Shown one piece after another: positions 35,670 through 45,903 of a stretch of 64,000 bases of DNA. The notes under the pieces are model-generated. The model saw only the letters and a list, made by a program, of their open reading frames with translations, did not search any database and was not told the DNA's origin. A program made the position numbers and the translations under genes. This DNA is from Ignavibacteria bacterium UBA2360 (GTDB lineage: Bacteria; Bacteroidota; Ignavibacteria; Tepidaquicellales; OLB5): assembly GCA_002344125.1 (NCBI GenBank), contig DDTQ01000013.1:63235-127234 (forward strand). The letters are read 5' to 3'. Within the stretch, counting starts at the first letter, position 1, and every line of letters starts with the position of its first letter.

Positions 35670-36326
35670 CTATGGATAAACAGAGATATATGATTTCGTC
35701 ATATAGAGGAATCTTTCTTTGATTATTCTTGCATCGGGGAAGTATGTTCTAAGCTCATTGAACTTCAGCAGTTTATTCATGCTCAAAAGCTCTTCAGCTT
35801 CCTCGCGGCTGCCGCATTTTTTGAACCATCCCATATTGAAGCTTCTGAGCATAAGGATTTTTATAGCTTTGGGTAAGAACTGAAAGCAGGGAAATAAAAA
35901 ATGCGGCTCAAAAGGGAAGTAATAGTTTGGGGTTTGCACGAAATACTTTTTGCCTGTCCGGATAATTTCGGCCGCCATTTGTTTCCGCCCGGCCTCAAAA
36001 GGAATATGTTCTATCACAGAATTTGAAAACACAACATCAAATTTCTTATCACCAAATTGCGAAAGATCCCGGGCATCACCATGAACGAATGTTAAGTTTT
36101 CTTTTGTGTGGGTTTGATGTACATCTATGTTTAAAACGGTTATCTGATAATTTTCGTTGGCGTAGAATCCCATTTGCACCCAGAAATTTTCAGTTCCGCC
36201 AATATCCAGTATCCTTATGGGCAGCGTGTCATTTCGTATAAGTTCAGTAAAGTAACGAAATCTCTCTTTCCTGAATTTATTCGCTGCCGATTTTGGTGAA
36301 GTATTATCAAGTATTTTTTTGAACAA
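35670..36326 (-). CDS. Class I SAM-dependent methyltransferase
   Basis: 218 residues. Motif I is ILDIGGTENFW (near residue 38), acidic end of beta-2 LNIDVHQTH, motif II FVHGDARDLSQF, and motif IV-like FDVVFSNSVIEHIPF. The C-terminal half has an FxTPNYYFPFEPHFLFP segment typical of methyltransferases in glycan clusters. Substrate unknown; location beside a glycan operon suggests sugar or lipid methylation (inference). It is separated from the cargo gene and the operon by repeat DNA. Confidence 0.85.
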   Translation of the reverse strand: MFKKILDNTSPKSAANKFRKERFRYFTELIRNDTLPIRILDIGGTENFWVQMGFYANENYQITVLNIDVHQTHTKENLTFVHGDARDLSQFGDKKFDVVFSNSVIEHIPFEAGRKQMAAEIIRTGKKYFVQTPNYYFPFEPHFLFPCFQFLPKAIKILMLRSFNMGWFKKCGSREEAEELLSMNKLLKFNELRTYFPDARIIKERFLYMTKSYISVYP

Positions 36327-36352
36327 GATCTTAATATTAAATGTAAGTTTAA

Positions 36353-36520
36353 CCGTAGTCGAACCCTTTCAGGGTTCGCGCTTTATTGAACCTTAACTCT
36401 TTACCGAGCCCTAAAAGCACTCGATTACTGTTCTCACACACCCGTAGTCGAACCCTTTCAGGGTTCGCACTTCATTAAGCCCTTACTTTTTACCGAGCCC
36501 TAAAAGGACTCGACTACGAA
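36353..36520. repeat. Two tandem ~79-base palindromic units
   Basis: Units at 36353-36431 and 36442-36520, period 89. Each begins cgtagtcgaaccctttcagggttcgc and ends cgagccctaaaag-actcgattac/ctacg, so the outer gtagtcga and tcgactac arms pair, with an inner gaaccct/agggttc hairpin. The second unit abuts the stop of the FN3 protein and may fold as its terminator. Confidence 0.75.
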
Positions 36521-36527
36521 GATCCTT

Positions 36528-39215
36528 TTACTTCACTACAACCATCTTCTTAATATCCCTATAACTACCTGATTCTAAGCGGTAAAAATATACTCCGCTG
36601 GCGTAATTTGCGGCATTCCATTTAACGCTGTATTTGCCCGGTCTTAATTCAGCATCTGCCAATACTGCGATTACCCTGCCCGTGAGATCATATATCGTGA
36701 GTTTTGTATTACCTCCCGGGGTACCTGCGGGAATATCAAAATTTATCGATGTTACAGGATTAAACGGGTTCGGGAAGTTATCATACAGCCTGAATGACTG
36801 AGGAACGACCTCACTTATCGGTTCAATACCAATTATCTGAGTTGTAAAACGCCATGTCACTGACCACGGACCAAAGCCGCCAACGTTATATCCGCGCACG
36901 CGCCAGAAGTACACCGAGCTTCCCGAGAGTAATCCTGAAGGAACAACGAACTGCGATGGAGTTATAGTACTATCAAGCAGTGTGGTATTGAACAATGAAT
37001 CATTTGATATGAGCAATTTATAACCGGATGTACCGAAGACATCATTCCAGTCCAGGGAAAGATTTAGCGGCTGATTTATCGCGCCGTTTGGCGGTGAAAG
37101 TAATGTTGGCGCGGCTACCGGAGGTGATATCACTGTGTGGAAATCCCAAACCTCTGAATAAATACCCGTACCTGCCGAATTGCTTGCATTCACCCGCCAG
37201 AAATATCTCGTGTTGTTGCTCAGTATTCCGCCCGGTACATTGTATTGCGAAAATGTGAGTCCGGCGGCGTTTATAAGTGTTGTGCCAAAAGTTGAATCTG
37301 TGGAAAGCTGCACCCTGAATGAAGCCGCGTATTGGACGCTGTCCCAATTAAGCGTGGGTGTTGTAGATATCTCAGTTGCCCCGTCAACAGGTTCAACAAG
37401 CTGCGGAGCAGCCGGCGGTATGAGAAGTGTCATGAACCTGAATGGTTCCGCCCATGGACCCGTACCTATTGGATTAGTTGTCCTCACCCGCCAAAAATAG
37501 GTCTGTACATTTGTAAGCAGTCCGCTCCTTACAACTACCTGTGATGTGTTAAAGCCGCTTGTATCCCATAATGTTGTGCCGAATGTGGAATCCTGTGAAA
37601 CCTGCACCTGGTATGATGTAGCGGAAATATCCTCAACCCAGTCCAGCAGGGGAGTCAGACTAACGCCTGTGGCGTTATCAGCCGGCAGCAGAAGTCCGGG
37701 AGCCGCGGGCATCCCCAATACAGTTGTAAAATTATGCTTTGCTGACCATTCACCGGTACCGGCAATGTTTGTCGCGCTTACGCGCCAGTAATACCTGAAA
37801 TTATTCTGCAATTGCGGACTTGTCAAATTCAGAAAAGATTGCGTTATCCCTGAAATAAATACTGCCGGAATTGAGAAGGAAGTATCCAATGATGCCTGCA
37901 ATGTATATGAATCAGCCGGCGAAGTACTGTCCCAATCAAACAGGGGAGTCAGCGATACATTTGAGGCGCCATTTAGAGGCAGTAACAACCCGGGCGCATT
38001 TGGTATCGCTACTATTGTCCTGAAACGATAACTGTAAGACCATGGCCCTGTACCACCTTCGCTTTCTCCTCTCACGCGCCAGAAATATTGAGTGTTGTTG
38101 GCAAGCCTGCCGGGTGCAATATTCATGTTGCTGTTTACTAAGTCTGCTGAATCAAGTACAGGTGTGGAGTACGCGGAATCTTCATCGATCTGTACCCGGT
38201 AAGTTTTAGCTGTGGTTAAAGAATCCCAATCAAGTAATCCGGTGAGGCTTACATTAACAGCGCCGTTTACCGGCGCGGTCAAAACCGGCATTACAGGGAT
38301 CTGAAATCCACCGTTTGTTGTAAACAGAATATTGCCGTTTGAGCCTGCTATGAACCCGGTTTGTATATTTACAAAACTAACTCCATTGAAGTTCTGGCTT
38401 GTCAGCCCGCTTTCCTGTACGTTCCAGCTTTGCCCACCGTTGGTTGTTCTTATTATCGAATTCCCGTGAGCCGAGCCTGTTCCTGTATTTGCATTCAGAA
38501 AGCTAAGGTTTGTGATCCTGCCGGAAATATTTGAATTCTGAGTTACCCAGTTCGTTCCGCCGTTAGTTGTTTTAATTATCTTTCCGCCTTCACCTGAAAC
38601 ATAAACAAGGTCTTCAGTAATTACTGCCAGACCGAAAAGCAGATCAGTTATGCCCGTACCAACTATGCTCCAGTTATCCCCTCCATCTGTTGTTTTAAGC
38701 AATACTCCGTCGTAACCGGTAATGTAACCGGTGTTGGCGTTCGCAAATCTTATATTGTTTAAGAACTGAGTTGTACCTGTGGTTTTCAAGTTCCAGTTAG
38801 TTCCGCCATTTGTGGTTTTTGCAAGAACTCCGCTGCCGGCACAGGCGAATCCCGTATTTACGTCAATGAAATACAGCCCCCGGTAAAGTCCCCCCGGCGG
38901 TGCCTGGTAAACCCAGCTTGTTCCGGCATTTGTTGTTTTAACCAGCACGCCGTTACCGCATGCAAAACCCGTACTTGTGTTTACGAAAAAGACACCGTAT
39001 AAATGGTCAGGGGCTATGCTCTGCGATACCCAGTTTAACCCGCCGTTTGTGGTGCGGATTATAGTTCCTGAAAGTCCTACTGCTGTGCCGTTATTTTGGT
39101 CACTGAAGTGGATGTTATTAAGGTCGCTTGCCGTCCCGCTGGATTGTGGGAACCATTGCGAAACTGCGCCTCCCGTAAATAGAATAAATAAAAATATTGC
39201 AATTAGGTTTTTCAA
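36528..39215 (-). CDS. YCF48-like propeller plus five FN3-like domains, T9SS cargo
   Basis: 895 residues. Starts at TTG 39215, directly abutting the stop of the PorU-like gene in the same frame; TTG is accepted because it completes the signal peptide MKNLIAIFLFILFTGGAVS. Residues about 20-310 are seven YCF48-type units (LSGTIIRTTNGGLNW, YDGVLLKTTDGGDNW, EGGKIIKTTNGGTNW). Five ~95-residue FN3-like domains follow (each with P-x-L-x-x-P-x-x-G-A and YFWRV), then NYPNPFNP as NFPNPFNPVTSI and KMVVVK. Secreted and surface-exposed; role unknown. Last gene of the large minus-strand operon. Confidence 0.88.
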   Translation of the reverse strand: MKNLIAIFLFILFTGGAVSQWFPQSSGTASDLNNIHFSDQNNGTAVGLSGTIIRTTNGGLNWVSQSIAPDHLYGVFFVNTSTGFACGNGVLVKTTNAGTSWVYQAPPGGLYRGLYFIDVNTGFACAGSGVLAKTTNGGTNWNLKTTGTTQFLNNIRFANANTGYITGYDGVLLKTTDGGDNWSIVGTGITDLLFGLAVITEDLVYVSGEGGKIIKTTNGGTNWVTQNSNISGRITNLSFLNANTGTGSAHGNSIIRTTNGGQSWNVQESGLTSQNFNGVSFVNIQTGFIAGSNGNILFTTNGGFQIPVMPVLTAPVNGAVNVSLTGLLDWDSLTTAKTYRVQIDEDSAYSTPVLDSADLVNSNMNIAPGRLANNTQYFWRVRGESEGGTGPWSYSYRFRTIVAIPNAPGLLLPLNGASNVSLTPLFDWDSTSPADSYTLQASLDTSFSIPAVFISGITQSFLNLTSPQLQNNFRYYWRVSATNIAGTGEWSAKHNFTTVLGMPAAPGLLLPADNATGVSLTPLLDWVEDISATSYQVQVSQDSTFGTTLWDTSGFNTSQVVVRSGLLTNVQTYFWRVRTTNPIGTGPWAEPFRFMTLLIPPAAPQLVEPVDGATEISTTPTLNWDSVQYAASFRVQLSTDSTFGTTLINAAGLTFSQYNVPGGILSNNTRYFWRVNASNSAGTGIYSEVWDFHTVISPPVAAPTLLSPPNGAINQPLNLSLDWNDVFGTSGYKLLISNDSLFNTTLLDSTITPSQFVVPSGLLSGSSVYFWRVRGYNVGGFGPWSVTWRFTTQIIGIEPISEVVPQSFRLYDNFPNPFNPVTSINFDIPAGTPGGNTKLTIYDLTGRVIAVLADAELRPGKYSVKWNAANYASGVYFYRLESGSYRDIKKMVVVK

Positions 39216-42200
39216 TTATCTTAATATGGCTAATTTCTGGATGGATGTTTCGGTTTTGCCGCTGCCTTCAAGTATAAGTTTATACAGGTAAATTCCGTTT
39301 GCCATGGTTTCACCATCGCCGTCCTTGCCATCCCAGTAAATATTGTTAAACCCGACCCTCGCCTGACCCTCGACATTCCTCACTAACCTGCCGGCTACTG
39401 TATATATCTTTATTATGCAGGATTGCGGCGCCTCTGAAGCGAAAAGATCAAATGTAAAATATGTATCACCCTGCATCGGGTTGGGATAGTTGAACAGATT
39501 CCGGACGGCAAAATCATAACTGATATAAACATTGTTTACCAGTGTATCCCTGTTGCCGTCTTTATCCGCGCCGTAATATTGAAGCAAATGAGTTCCCGCA
39601 GTAAGTTCAGGTTTGTAAAGAACGCTTGTTTTAAAGCTGCCATCGTTTACAGGTGTGAAAGTTATTTCCGGATTCTGAACGCCTGATGTGAAATAATTTA
39701 TCCTTCTGCCATCAAGCCTTATAAATATCCCGGCTGTATCTGCCATGCTGTATTCAAGCTTGCTCTCATCATAAAACCTGAAAAGTATTTCGGGTCTTGC
39801 GGGAATAAGATCGCCGTCAAGTATCTTGTTGCCGTCATAAGTTACATCTATAGCGGGTCCGGTGGAATCACCCACAATAACAATATCTGTGAATGCGAAA
39901 TTATTGAACGGATAGTAATCGTTCTGGTTATTAAGCATTGTGACTTCAAAATTGATATCAAGCGTATCTATTGTTGATTGCGGATTCTTCAATCCCTGTG
40001 TATTTATTGTTACAGTTGAAACATAATTGCTATCAGGCATTAAAGGTGTGTAAACAGTATCAGTTCTTAGTGTAACCAATCCGTTATAGGCATTGGCTGT
40101 CCATTTATACACAATCACCCCCGCAGGTACAAAGCCAATATTATAATTGCGCACGCTTATATTCACCTGCGCGCCTTCGTTAACAATTGAATCACTCCTT
40201 ATAAACGAATAATTATCCGGGATGATCTCAGCCGGCGGTGTGTAACTGAAGTACAGTGAATTGAACTCCGGAGATTCAATTCCGCTCAATGTGTCAATTT
40301 CTATGTTGGCCCTCAGATCAAGATCAGGGTAGATGTAGCTGCTAACCGTATCAAGAGCGGTGTAAGTGTTTGAACTTAATCCCGAATACAGTGGAACAGC
40401 ATTGCCAAATACATCAACACCCGTTACATCAAAGTTTACTGATGAGCCGCCCGGCAGCAACCTGTTCCAGGAAAAATACTTCCAGCGGTGCGCGGGTCCT
40501 ATTGAAAGATCAATGGTGCCCAGTGTATTTAAAACCACCGGATTCAAATTCGCAAATGAAGGTGTCCACACAGAATTTGAACCAAATCTGTGAAATTGTT
40601 CTGAGGTATTTAACGAAGCTGCGCCAAGGTACCCGATAAATGCGTAAGAATCAAATTGATCAAACCGGGTCACTGAATCTATTAGCTGGCTGCCAAACTC
40701 TTTTATCTTATTCTTTGCGGTTTGTCTCAAACTGTCAGAAATTGGAACAAAAGAAGCTACTCCTATCAATACATAATGTGTAGTATCAAATGTATTCATG
40801 AAGTTTAATACTGAATCAGATGACTGCGGACTGGACATCCTGAAATTCCTGAATTCAACTATTCCGCCTGTGAGTTTCCGGGCCTTTACAATATTTAGTC
40901 CTGTATTTTGCCCGCCATCTGCGTATAGTGAGGATTGGTTTACAATAAAAAAAGATGCTTCATTACCATTGCTTCCGTATGATTTTACCTCCAGTATTCC
41001 CGGCTGACTATTAAGCTTGAATCCGCTGCCCGTGTAGTAAAGCCCTGAGTATGAATTGGCAGGGAATTGACCAATCAATCTTGGATAAAGGGTTACAATT
41101 GAATCACTGTTAATTGTTTTTGCGCCTGCTAAGCTTACAGTTGGATTGTAAACAAACTTGTTCGTTTCTGACCATCCGGCTGAGTCACCGTTGATCAATG
41201 AATTCGTGCGCCAGTAATACACTATGTTTGAATCTGCCAAAGGAATCCTGTATTTCACCTTATTGGCTACACCGCTGATATTTGAATTGGAATAATTCAG
41301 AAGTGGATTCATAAATGCCGCAGATGTATCAACCTGCAATATCACTTTTACATTTGTGTTTCTCAGATCAACCTGCGGATTCAGACCAACAAACTCAACT
41401 GAATCCTGCGGCACAACTGAATTATTTATCGGCTTAAGCGGTGTGTAGGAAATATTCCTCAAAGGAAGCGGTATTACTATAACATTGTTTGAAGGGTCCT
41501 CACCCGGATACTGGTTATTATAATCCAGCGTTGCACGCAATGAATAATTTCCGATTGTATCTATACTGAAAGTATATGAAAGCGTATCGAAGTATTTAAA
41601 ACTGTTAATTGTAGTGTCGCGGAAACTGAAAGTATTTCCGTTCTTGAGGATCTCAAATCTGACCTTGCAGTTCGGTGCAAAAAGCCCGTAGTTTTTCGGG
41701 AAAATTGTCCATGTAACAGTCTCTCCAACCAGGGGGTATTGGTCTGTTATCCTGTAATCTGTTTGCCCTATCACAAACTCAGGCCCTTCGGGCAAGAGGA
41801 GCTTTGAAGCGGGATCCCCCAGCAGGTTGTAGCTGTTTATCATGTTGCGCACCTGGAAATTTCCGGAATCCTGCGTCATCCTGTTATTGGCGTTTTGAAC
41901 CAGTGAACCTAATCGCCTTATCGTATCCTGTGCCAACCCGATGAAAATATATTTGTTCAGTTCATTTCCCGCACCTGAAAATGACCACCCGGATGAACCA
42001 AGGAAACCAAGTGCCCCGCGATTTGGCGCATAGATGAACTTTTCACCGAAGCCGCGAAGGTTGGGTTCGGAATTTTTACCCGTGAAACAAGTCATACTTA
42101 ACACAAGCGGAAGCCGGCTGCCGTTATTAAGCGTAAAGGGATCTTCAAGACCAAGTTCCCAATCCTGGCTGGCGGCGTGACCTATAAAATTAACCAATAG

Positions 42201-44084
42201 ACCGCCGCGGTTAATAGCGTTCTTAATTGAATCGGCGTAATTGAAAGTTATATATCCCGCGGAATCATTTCTATAGATCTTCTCAGCAATACCTGTTATT
42301 GAATTTGGTAAAATGTAATTGTTAACAAATTCATTTGATTGCGTCTGGTATTGTATCTGTTCAATTCGGTTCGGGCCGCCGGTTATCATATTGAAATTTT
42401 TCCACCATCTCTGCGGCAGTTCATTTTCATATGCAATTATTTTATTCACAACATCCTGCGCTTCCTGCTGGGTGTAAACAGGCAGTCTGCCAATTGCGGC
42501 CTGGTGAAAATACGTAAAGCCGCTCATGTTGAAATTTACAAAATATCCGTCGCTTGGGGGATTGCCGTAAACAGGAATGAAATTCCTGTAGTAGTTTGGT
42601 GAAAGCCTGTTATTCTTAGGATCAAGTGAACCTCTGCCAATGAGCATAACGTACGCAACCTTCGGCTGCTGCCAGGTATCATATACATGCTTCACAAAGC
42701 GGCGTATGGCTATTGGACTCTCCATTCCGTAATTGAAAATATCAATTACATCATCAACCGGCGCTTTGAAAGAGCGGAAATTATCGCGTACTTGCCTGTG
42801 TGAACGCAGCTGCTCTGCCTGTGATTCAAACAGTCTGTTGTATATCACAAGGTAATCTGCCGCGTTGGATGAAGATACCAAATTCTGCACCTGCCGTGAT
42901 TCATACCTGAAAGGTCTTGCGGTTATTACTTTATTGTAAATTTCAAAATCGCCGTTCTGTTTGCCTGTGAAAAACAAAGTGTCTGAATCTGAACTGATGT
43001 TGGTGATCTTGATATTGTTCTTTATATCATAGATTGAAAACGGAGCAGAGGAATTAAATCCTGGTACCCTGAAAAGCGCGCTCGATGTATCTGTGGAATT
43101 CAGTGTGATCCTGCAATGCCCATCCGATAAGCGAAATTGCTTTGGATATGTAAGCTCGATCAGATCAAAATATAAACTTGGTGTAACGCTTGGATTGGTA
43201 AATGTAGGTGTGTATGTTACTGTAACAGTATTCTGCGACGCGTTAAAAAGTGTGCTCTGAAATCCAACGGTAGTATCAAACCTGTTGTAATCATTCCGCT
43301 CAAGTGTAGTTATTGGCGTTGAATTTAAAGTAAGTACCAGCTTATGTTCATTGAATGAAGTATCCCTGGAATTTGGGTATGCAAAGACTCTGAATGAACA
43401 ACCCGCTGGCAGCGGATTAAGAAGCGGCAGCGAAAAATTTCTCGTTACAGAAAAGCCAAATTGCGCCGTTAAGTTCTTCCAGTACCATCCTTCCCCGGAT
43501 ATCTTTTCGGTATTAAAAAACCTGAAATCAGTGTTGGCGTTAAATGTTAACCCCAGGCTGTAAACGGAATCGACTTCCAAGTGAATTTTCTCGAGGGAAT
43601 AATTGAATGGGTATTCATTACTAACGGAGTATGCTGAAATAGTATATCTTAAACCGTTTGCGCCATCCCAGCCTATCCAGTAAACGCTTGTATCTGAATA
43701 CAGGTCATAATACTCATCTGTGGAATAATCAAATGTTGTTGGACCAAAGCTTGCAAGGTATGTTGTTGTCGGCCCGCCGGAGTTCCGTTTGCCGTAAAAA
43801 TCTATGTAATCATTGGCGTCAAATGAACCATCCGCTTCGCCATCAAAGTAAACCGGGATTTCACTTCCCTTGTAGTAAACCTTAACCGTTCGCGGGTCAA
43901 TGTTTGAGGTGTTTATTCCTGATTGAGTGAATTCATTGCGGGTAATTCTGTAGAAACCATCTGAAGCAATGTGCATTTTCAGATAGGTTTTATTGGGTAT
44001 TATCCAGTCGTAATTCTGGCAAAATGCTGATGCAGAAATTAGAAGGAAAACCGCTATTTTCACACCAAGTTTTATGGCATTCAT
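39216..44084 (-). CDS. PorU-like C25 (gingipain-type) peptidase
   Basis: 1622 residues. Signal peptide MNAIKLGVKIAVFLLISASAFC. The central region (about 410-770) is the gingipain peptidase fold: catalytic His636 in LVNFIGHAASQDW and catalytic Cys666 in LVLSMTCFTG. Known relatives include PorU, the T9SS sortase that removes C-terminal signals and links cargo to anionic LPS. Beyond it are several beta-sandwich domains (about 790-1500) and a sorting-type tail (YPNPMQGDTYFTF, GDGETMANGIYLYKL). It is longer than the P. gingivalis PorU (about 1158), so a cargo peptidase is possible, but PorU-like is favoured. Its ATG overlaps the stop of the upstream glycosyltransferase (ATGA). Confidence 0.82.
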   Translation of the reverse strand: MNAIKLGVKIAVFLLISASAFCQNYDWIIPNKTYLKMHIASDGFYRITRNEFTQSGINTSNIDPRTVKVYYKGSEIPVYFDGEADGSFDANDYIDFYGKRNSGGPTTTYLASFGPTTFDYSTDEYYDLYSDTSVYWIGWDGANGLRYTISAYSVSNEYPFNYSLEKIHLEVDSVYSLGLTFNANTDFRFFNTEKISGEGWYWKNLTAQFGFSVTRNFSLPLLNPLPAGCSFRVFAYPNSRDTSFNEHKLVLTLNSTPITTLERNDYNRFDTTVGFQSTLFNASQNTVTVTYTPTFTNPSVTPSLYFDLIELTYPKQFRLSDGHCRITLNSTDTSSALFRVPGFNSSAPFSIYDIKNNIKITNISSDSDTLFFTGKQNGDFEIYNKVITARPFRYESRQVQNLVSSSNAADYLVIYNRLFESQAEQLRSHRQVRDNFRSFKAPVDDVIDIFNYGMESPIAIRRFVKHVYDTWQQPKVAYVMLIGRGSLDPKNNRLSPNYYRNFIPVYGNPPSDGYFVNFNMSGFTYFHQAAIGRLPVYTQQEAQDVVNKIIAYENELPQRWWKNFNMITGGPNRIEQIQYQTQSNEFVNNYILPNSITGIAEKIYRNDSAGYITFNYADSIKNAINRGGLLVNFIGHAASQDWELGLEDPFTLNNGSRLPLVLSMTCFTGKNSEPNLRGFGEKFIYAPNRGALGFLGSSGWSFSGAGNELNKYIFIGLAQDTIRRLGSLVQNANNRMTQDSGNFQVRNMINSYNLLGDPASKLLLPEGPEFVIGQTDYRITDQYPLVGETVTWTIFPKNYGLFAPNCKVRFEILKNGNTFSFRDTTINSFKYFDTLSYTFSIDTIGNYSLRATLDYNNQYPGEDPSNNVIVIPLPLRNISYTPLKPINNSVVPQDSVEFVGLNPQVDLRNTNVKVILQVDTSAAFMNPLLNYSNSNISGVANKVKYRIPLADSNIVYYWRTNSLINGDSAGWSETNKFVYNPTVSLAGAKTINSDSIVTLYPRLIGQFPANSYSGLYYTGSGFKLNSQPGILEVKSYGSNGNEASFFIVNQSSLYADGGQNTGLNIVKARKLTGGIVEFRNFRMSSPQSSDSVLNFMNTFDTTHYVLIGVASFVPISDSLRQTAKNKIKEFGSQLIDSVTRFDQFDSYAFIGYLGAASLNTSEQFHRFGSNSVWTPSFANLNPVVLNTLGTIDLSIGPAHRWKYFSWNRLLPGGSSVNFDVTGVDVFGNAVPLYSGLSSNTYTALDTVSSYIYPDLDLRANIEIDTLSGIESPEFNSLYFSYTPPAEIIPDNYSFIRSDSIVNEGAQVNISVRNYNIGFVPAGVIVYKWTANAYNGLVTLRTDTVYTPLMPDSNYVSTVTINTQGLKNPQSTIDTLDINFEVTMLNNQNDYYPFNNFAFTDIVIVGDSTGPAIDVTYDGNKILDGDLIPARPEILFRFYDESKLEYSMADTAGIFIRLDGRRINYFTSGVQNPEITFTPVNDGSFKTSVLYKPELTAGTHLLQYYGADKDGNRDTLVNNVYISYDFAVRNLFNYPNPMQGDTYFTFDLFASEAPQSCIIKIYTVAGRLVRNVEGQARVGFNNIYWDGKDGDGETMANGIYLYKLILEGSGKTETSIQKLAILR

Positions 44085-44818
44085 CCTGCCAATTTACGCA
44101 TTTTTAATGCAATAATTCTATATAAAAATAATGGGTTTCCTATAATATACCTCTTAAAGTACTTTAAGGGTGAACTAAGCAATCTGTAAAGCCATTCTAA
44201 CCCTATTACACGCAGAAATGCGGGACCTCTTTGCCTTGTGCCCGCAATAACACTGATCCCGTCCCCAACGCAAATTATCACATTACAGGAAATCCGTTCC
44301 ATATTTTTTGCTGTCCATCTTTCCTGAAGCGGTGTGCCTAAACCCACAACTAAAATTTCCGCCTGCGAACTGTTAATTTGCGATATAACATTCTCATCAT
44401 CAAAACTGTATCCATTATGCAGTCCTGCAACCTGTAAGCCATGATTATTGCCGGCAATCCTTCCCAGTACTTCATCTGTATTTCCGAAAAAGAAAACTTT
44501 ACTATTATGTCTGATCAATTCATTCATCAGCAGGGGATACAGATCAGAACCCGTAAACCTATGTCCCCCGTAAGAACCGCGGTAAAGGAAGTTTGCCGCA
44601 AGCTTGATGCCAATGCCATCGGGATGAACAATATCAAATCTTCCAAGATATTCTTTTAGTTCCGGCAGTTTGTATGAAGTGTTTATGCTGTTTGCATTTG
44701 TGTATGCAATGCATAGGCGCCCTTTGTTATCTAATGCGCTGCTTATCTGATGCAGTAAACCGTGATAGTCTGTAATATTTATGTTAATATCATTAATATT
44801 TACCGTACGGTTATTCAT
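44081..44818 (-). CDS. WecG/TagA/CpsF (GT26) glycosyltransferase
   Basis: 245 residues. Family blocks: YTNANSINTSY, VHPDGIGI with the catalytic Asp, FTGSDLYP, FFFGNTDEV, ILVVGLGTPLQERW, and GLEWLYRLLSSP near the C-terminus. GT26 enzymes add ManNAc, ManNAcA or related sugars to lipid-linked acceptors in surface-glycan pathways. A TGA/ATG overlap couples it to the PorU-like gene, and only three bases separate it from the upstream GT4 gene. Confidence 0.92.
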   Translation of the reverse strand: MNNRTVNINDININITDYHGLLHQISSALDNKGRLCIAYTNANSINTSYKLPELKEYLGRFDIVHPDGIGIKLAANFLYRGSYGGHRFTGSDLYPLLMNELIRHNSKVFFFGNTDEVLGRIAGNNHGLQVAGLHNGYSFDDENVISQINSSQAEILVVGLGTPLQERWTAKNMERISCNVIICVGDGISVIAGTRQRGPAFLRVIGLEWLYRLLSSPLKYFKRYIIGNPLFLYRIIALKMRKLAG

Positions 44819-44821
44819 TTA

Positions 44822-45898
44822 TCAATGTCTAAGCAGAGTTCTGTAGAGGTGTTCAATCTTTGGCAGTACGAATTCCTGAGTATAATTGTTCAGTACATCT
44901 TCGTGCAGTTTTACTGCGCACTCTTCAGCGAGTTTTTTGTTATCTCTGAAAAATAATATCTTTTCAGCAAGTTCCTTTTCATTGCCGGCTTTAAAAAGCA
45001 GTCCATTACCGCCATCTTCTATCAATTCTCCGATCCCATCCACATTCGCGCCTATGAACGGAACCCGGTGAAGACCCGCCTGCAGCATAAAATTGGGGAA
45101 CGGGTCGCGGGTTGAAGGAAGCACGCAGATATCAGCTATAAGGAAATACTGCAGCAGGTTTTTCTGCGGCACTATTATCTCAACATTCAGATCATTCCTG
45201 GCAATATACCTGCGGTAGTCAATATCATTATTGCCTTCACCAACAAGAATAAGCCCGATCTTTTCTTTCTTTAATAAATTAAGAGCCTTTAAAAGGGTCT
45301 CAAAATCTTTATCGTTATGAAAACGGCCTATTGCCAGGATAATGAAAAATTTCCCGTGGTCACGGGAGCGGGGCGCAATGATCTCAAGTTCATGGATTTC
45401 TTCGGTATCAGTAAAATTATGTATCAGTTTGATACGGTCTTTATCAAGAGAGAATCTCCTGAGCAGCATTTCTTTCACGGAATTTGAAACGGCAATAATA
45501 CCATCAGACCTGTACTCAATATTATATTTCCGTTTAACTATACTCAGTGAAGTGAATACCGATACAGGTTTATTCTTTTTAATTCTTTTTATTGCCTGAA
45601 GCGCAAGTACTTCAGTAAGCCTGTGATGAGTATGTACAACATTTATACTGTTTTCGGCTATAACTCTTTTTAATGCGGAAACATTTCCCGCAATCGAAAT
45701 TGGATTCTTGGATTTGAGACCTTTCAGTAATGTATAGCCGATTCCTTTTTCTTCAAGCCGTTCAAGTGAATCACCGCCGTTTGTGATTACAGTTACATTG
45801 TGTTTGCGTGAAAGATACTTTGCAAGCAAATATACGTAGTAAGACCTGCCGCAGGCGTAATTGAAATCAGGGGTTATATGTAATATGTTTAACTTCAT
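44822..45898 (-). CDS. GT4-family glycosyltransferase
   Basis: 358 residues, GT-B fold. N-terminal acceptor domain with GRSYYVYLLAKYL and VVHTHHRLTEVLAL, Rossmann donor domain with ILAIGRFHNDKDFETLLKAL and LVGEGNND. The normally conserved first Glu of the EX7E signature is Gln here (MLQAGLHRVPFIGANVDGIGEL), the second Glu remains. A conservative change, possibly altering activity. Acceptor and sugar unknown. Part of the glycan operon. Confidence 0.9.
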   Translation of the reverse strand: MKLNILHITPDFNYACGRSYYVYLLAKYLSRKHNVTVITNGGDSLERLEEKGIGYTLLKGLKSKNPISIAGNVSALKRVIAENSINVVHTHHRLTEVLALQAIKRIKKNKPVSVFTSLSIVKRKYNIEYRSDGIIAVSNSVKEMLLRRFSLDKDRIKLIHNFTDTEEIHELEIIAPRSRDHGKFFIILAIGRFHNDKDFETLLKALNLLKKEKIGLILVGEGNNDIDYRRYIARNDLNVEIIVPQKNLLQYFLIADICVLPSTRDPFPNFMLQAGLHRVPFIGANVDGIGELIEDGGNGLLFKAGNEKELAEKILFFRDNKKLAEECAVKLHEDVLNNYTQEFVLPKIEHLYRTLLRH

Positions 45899-45903
45899 TT
45901 ACT

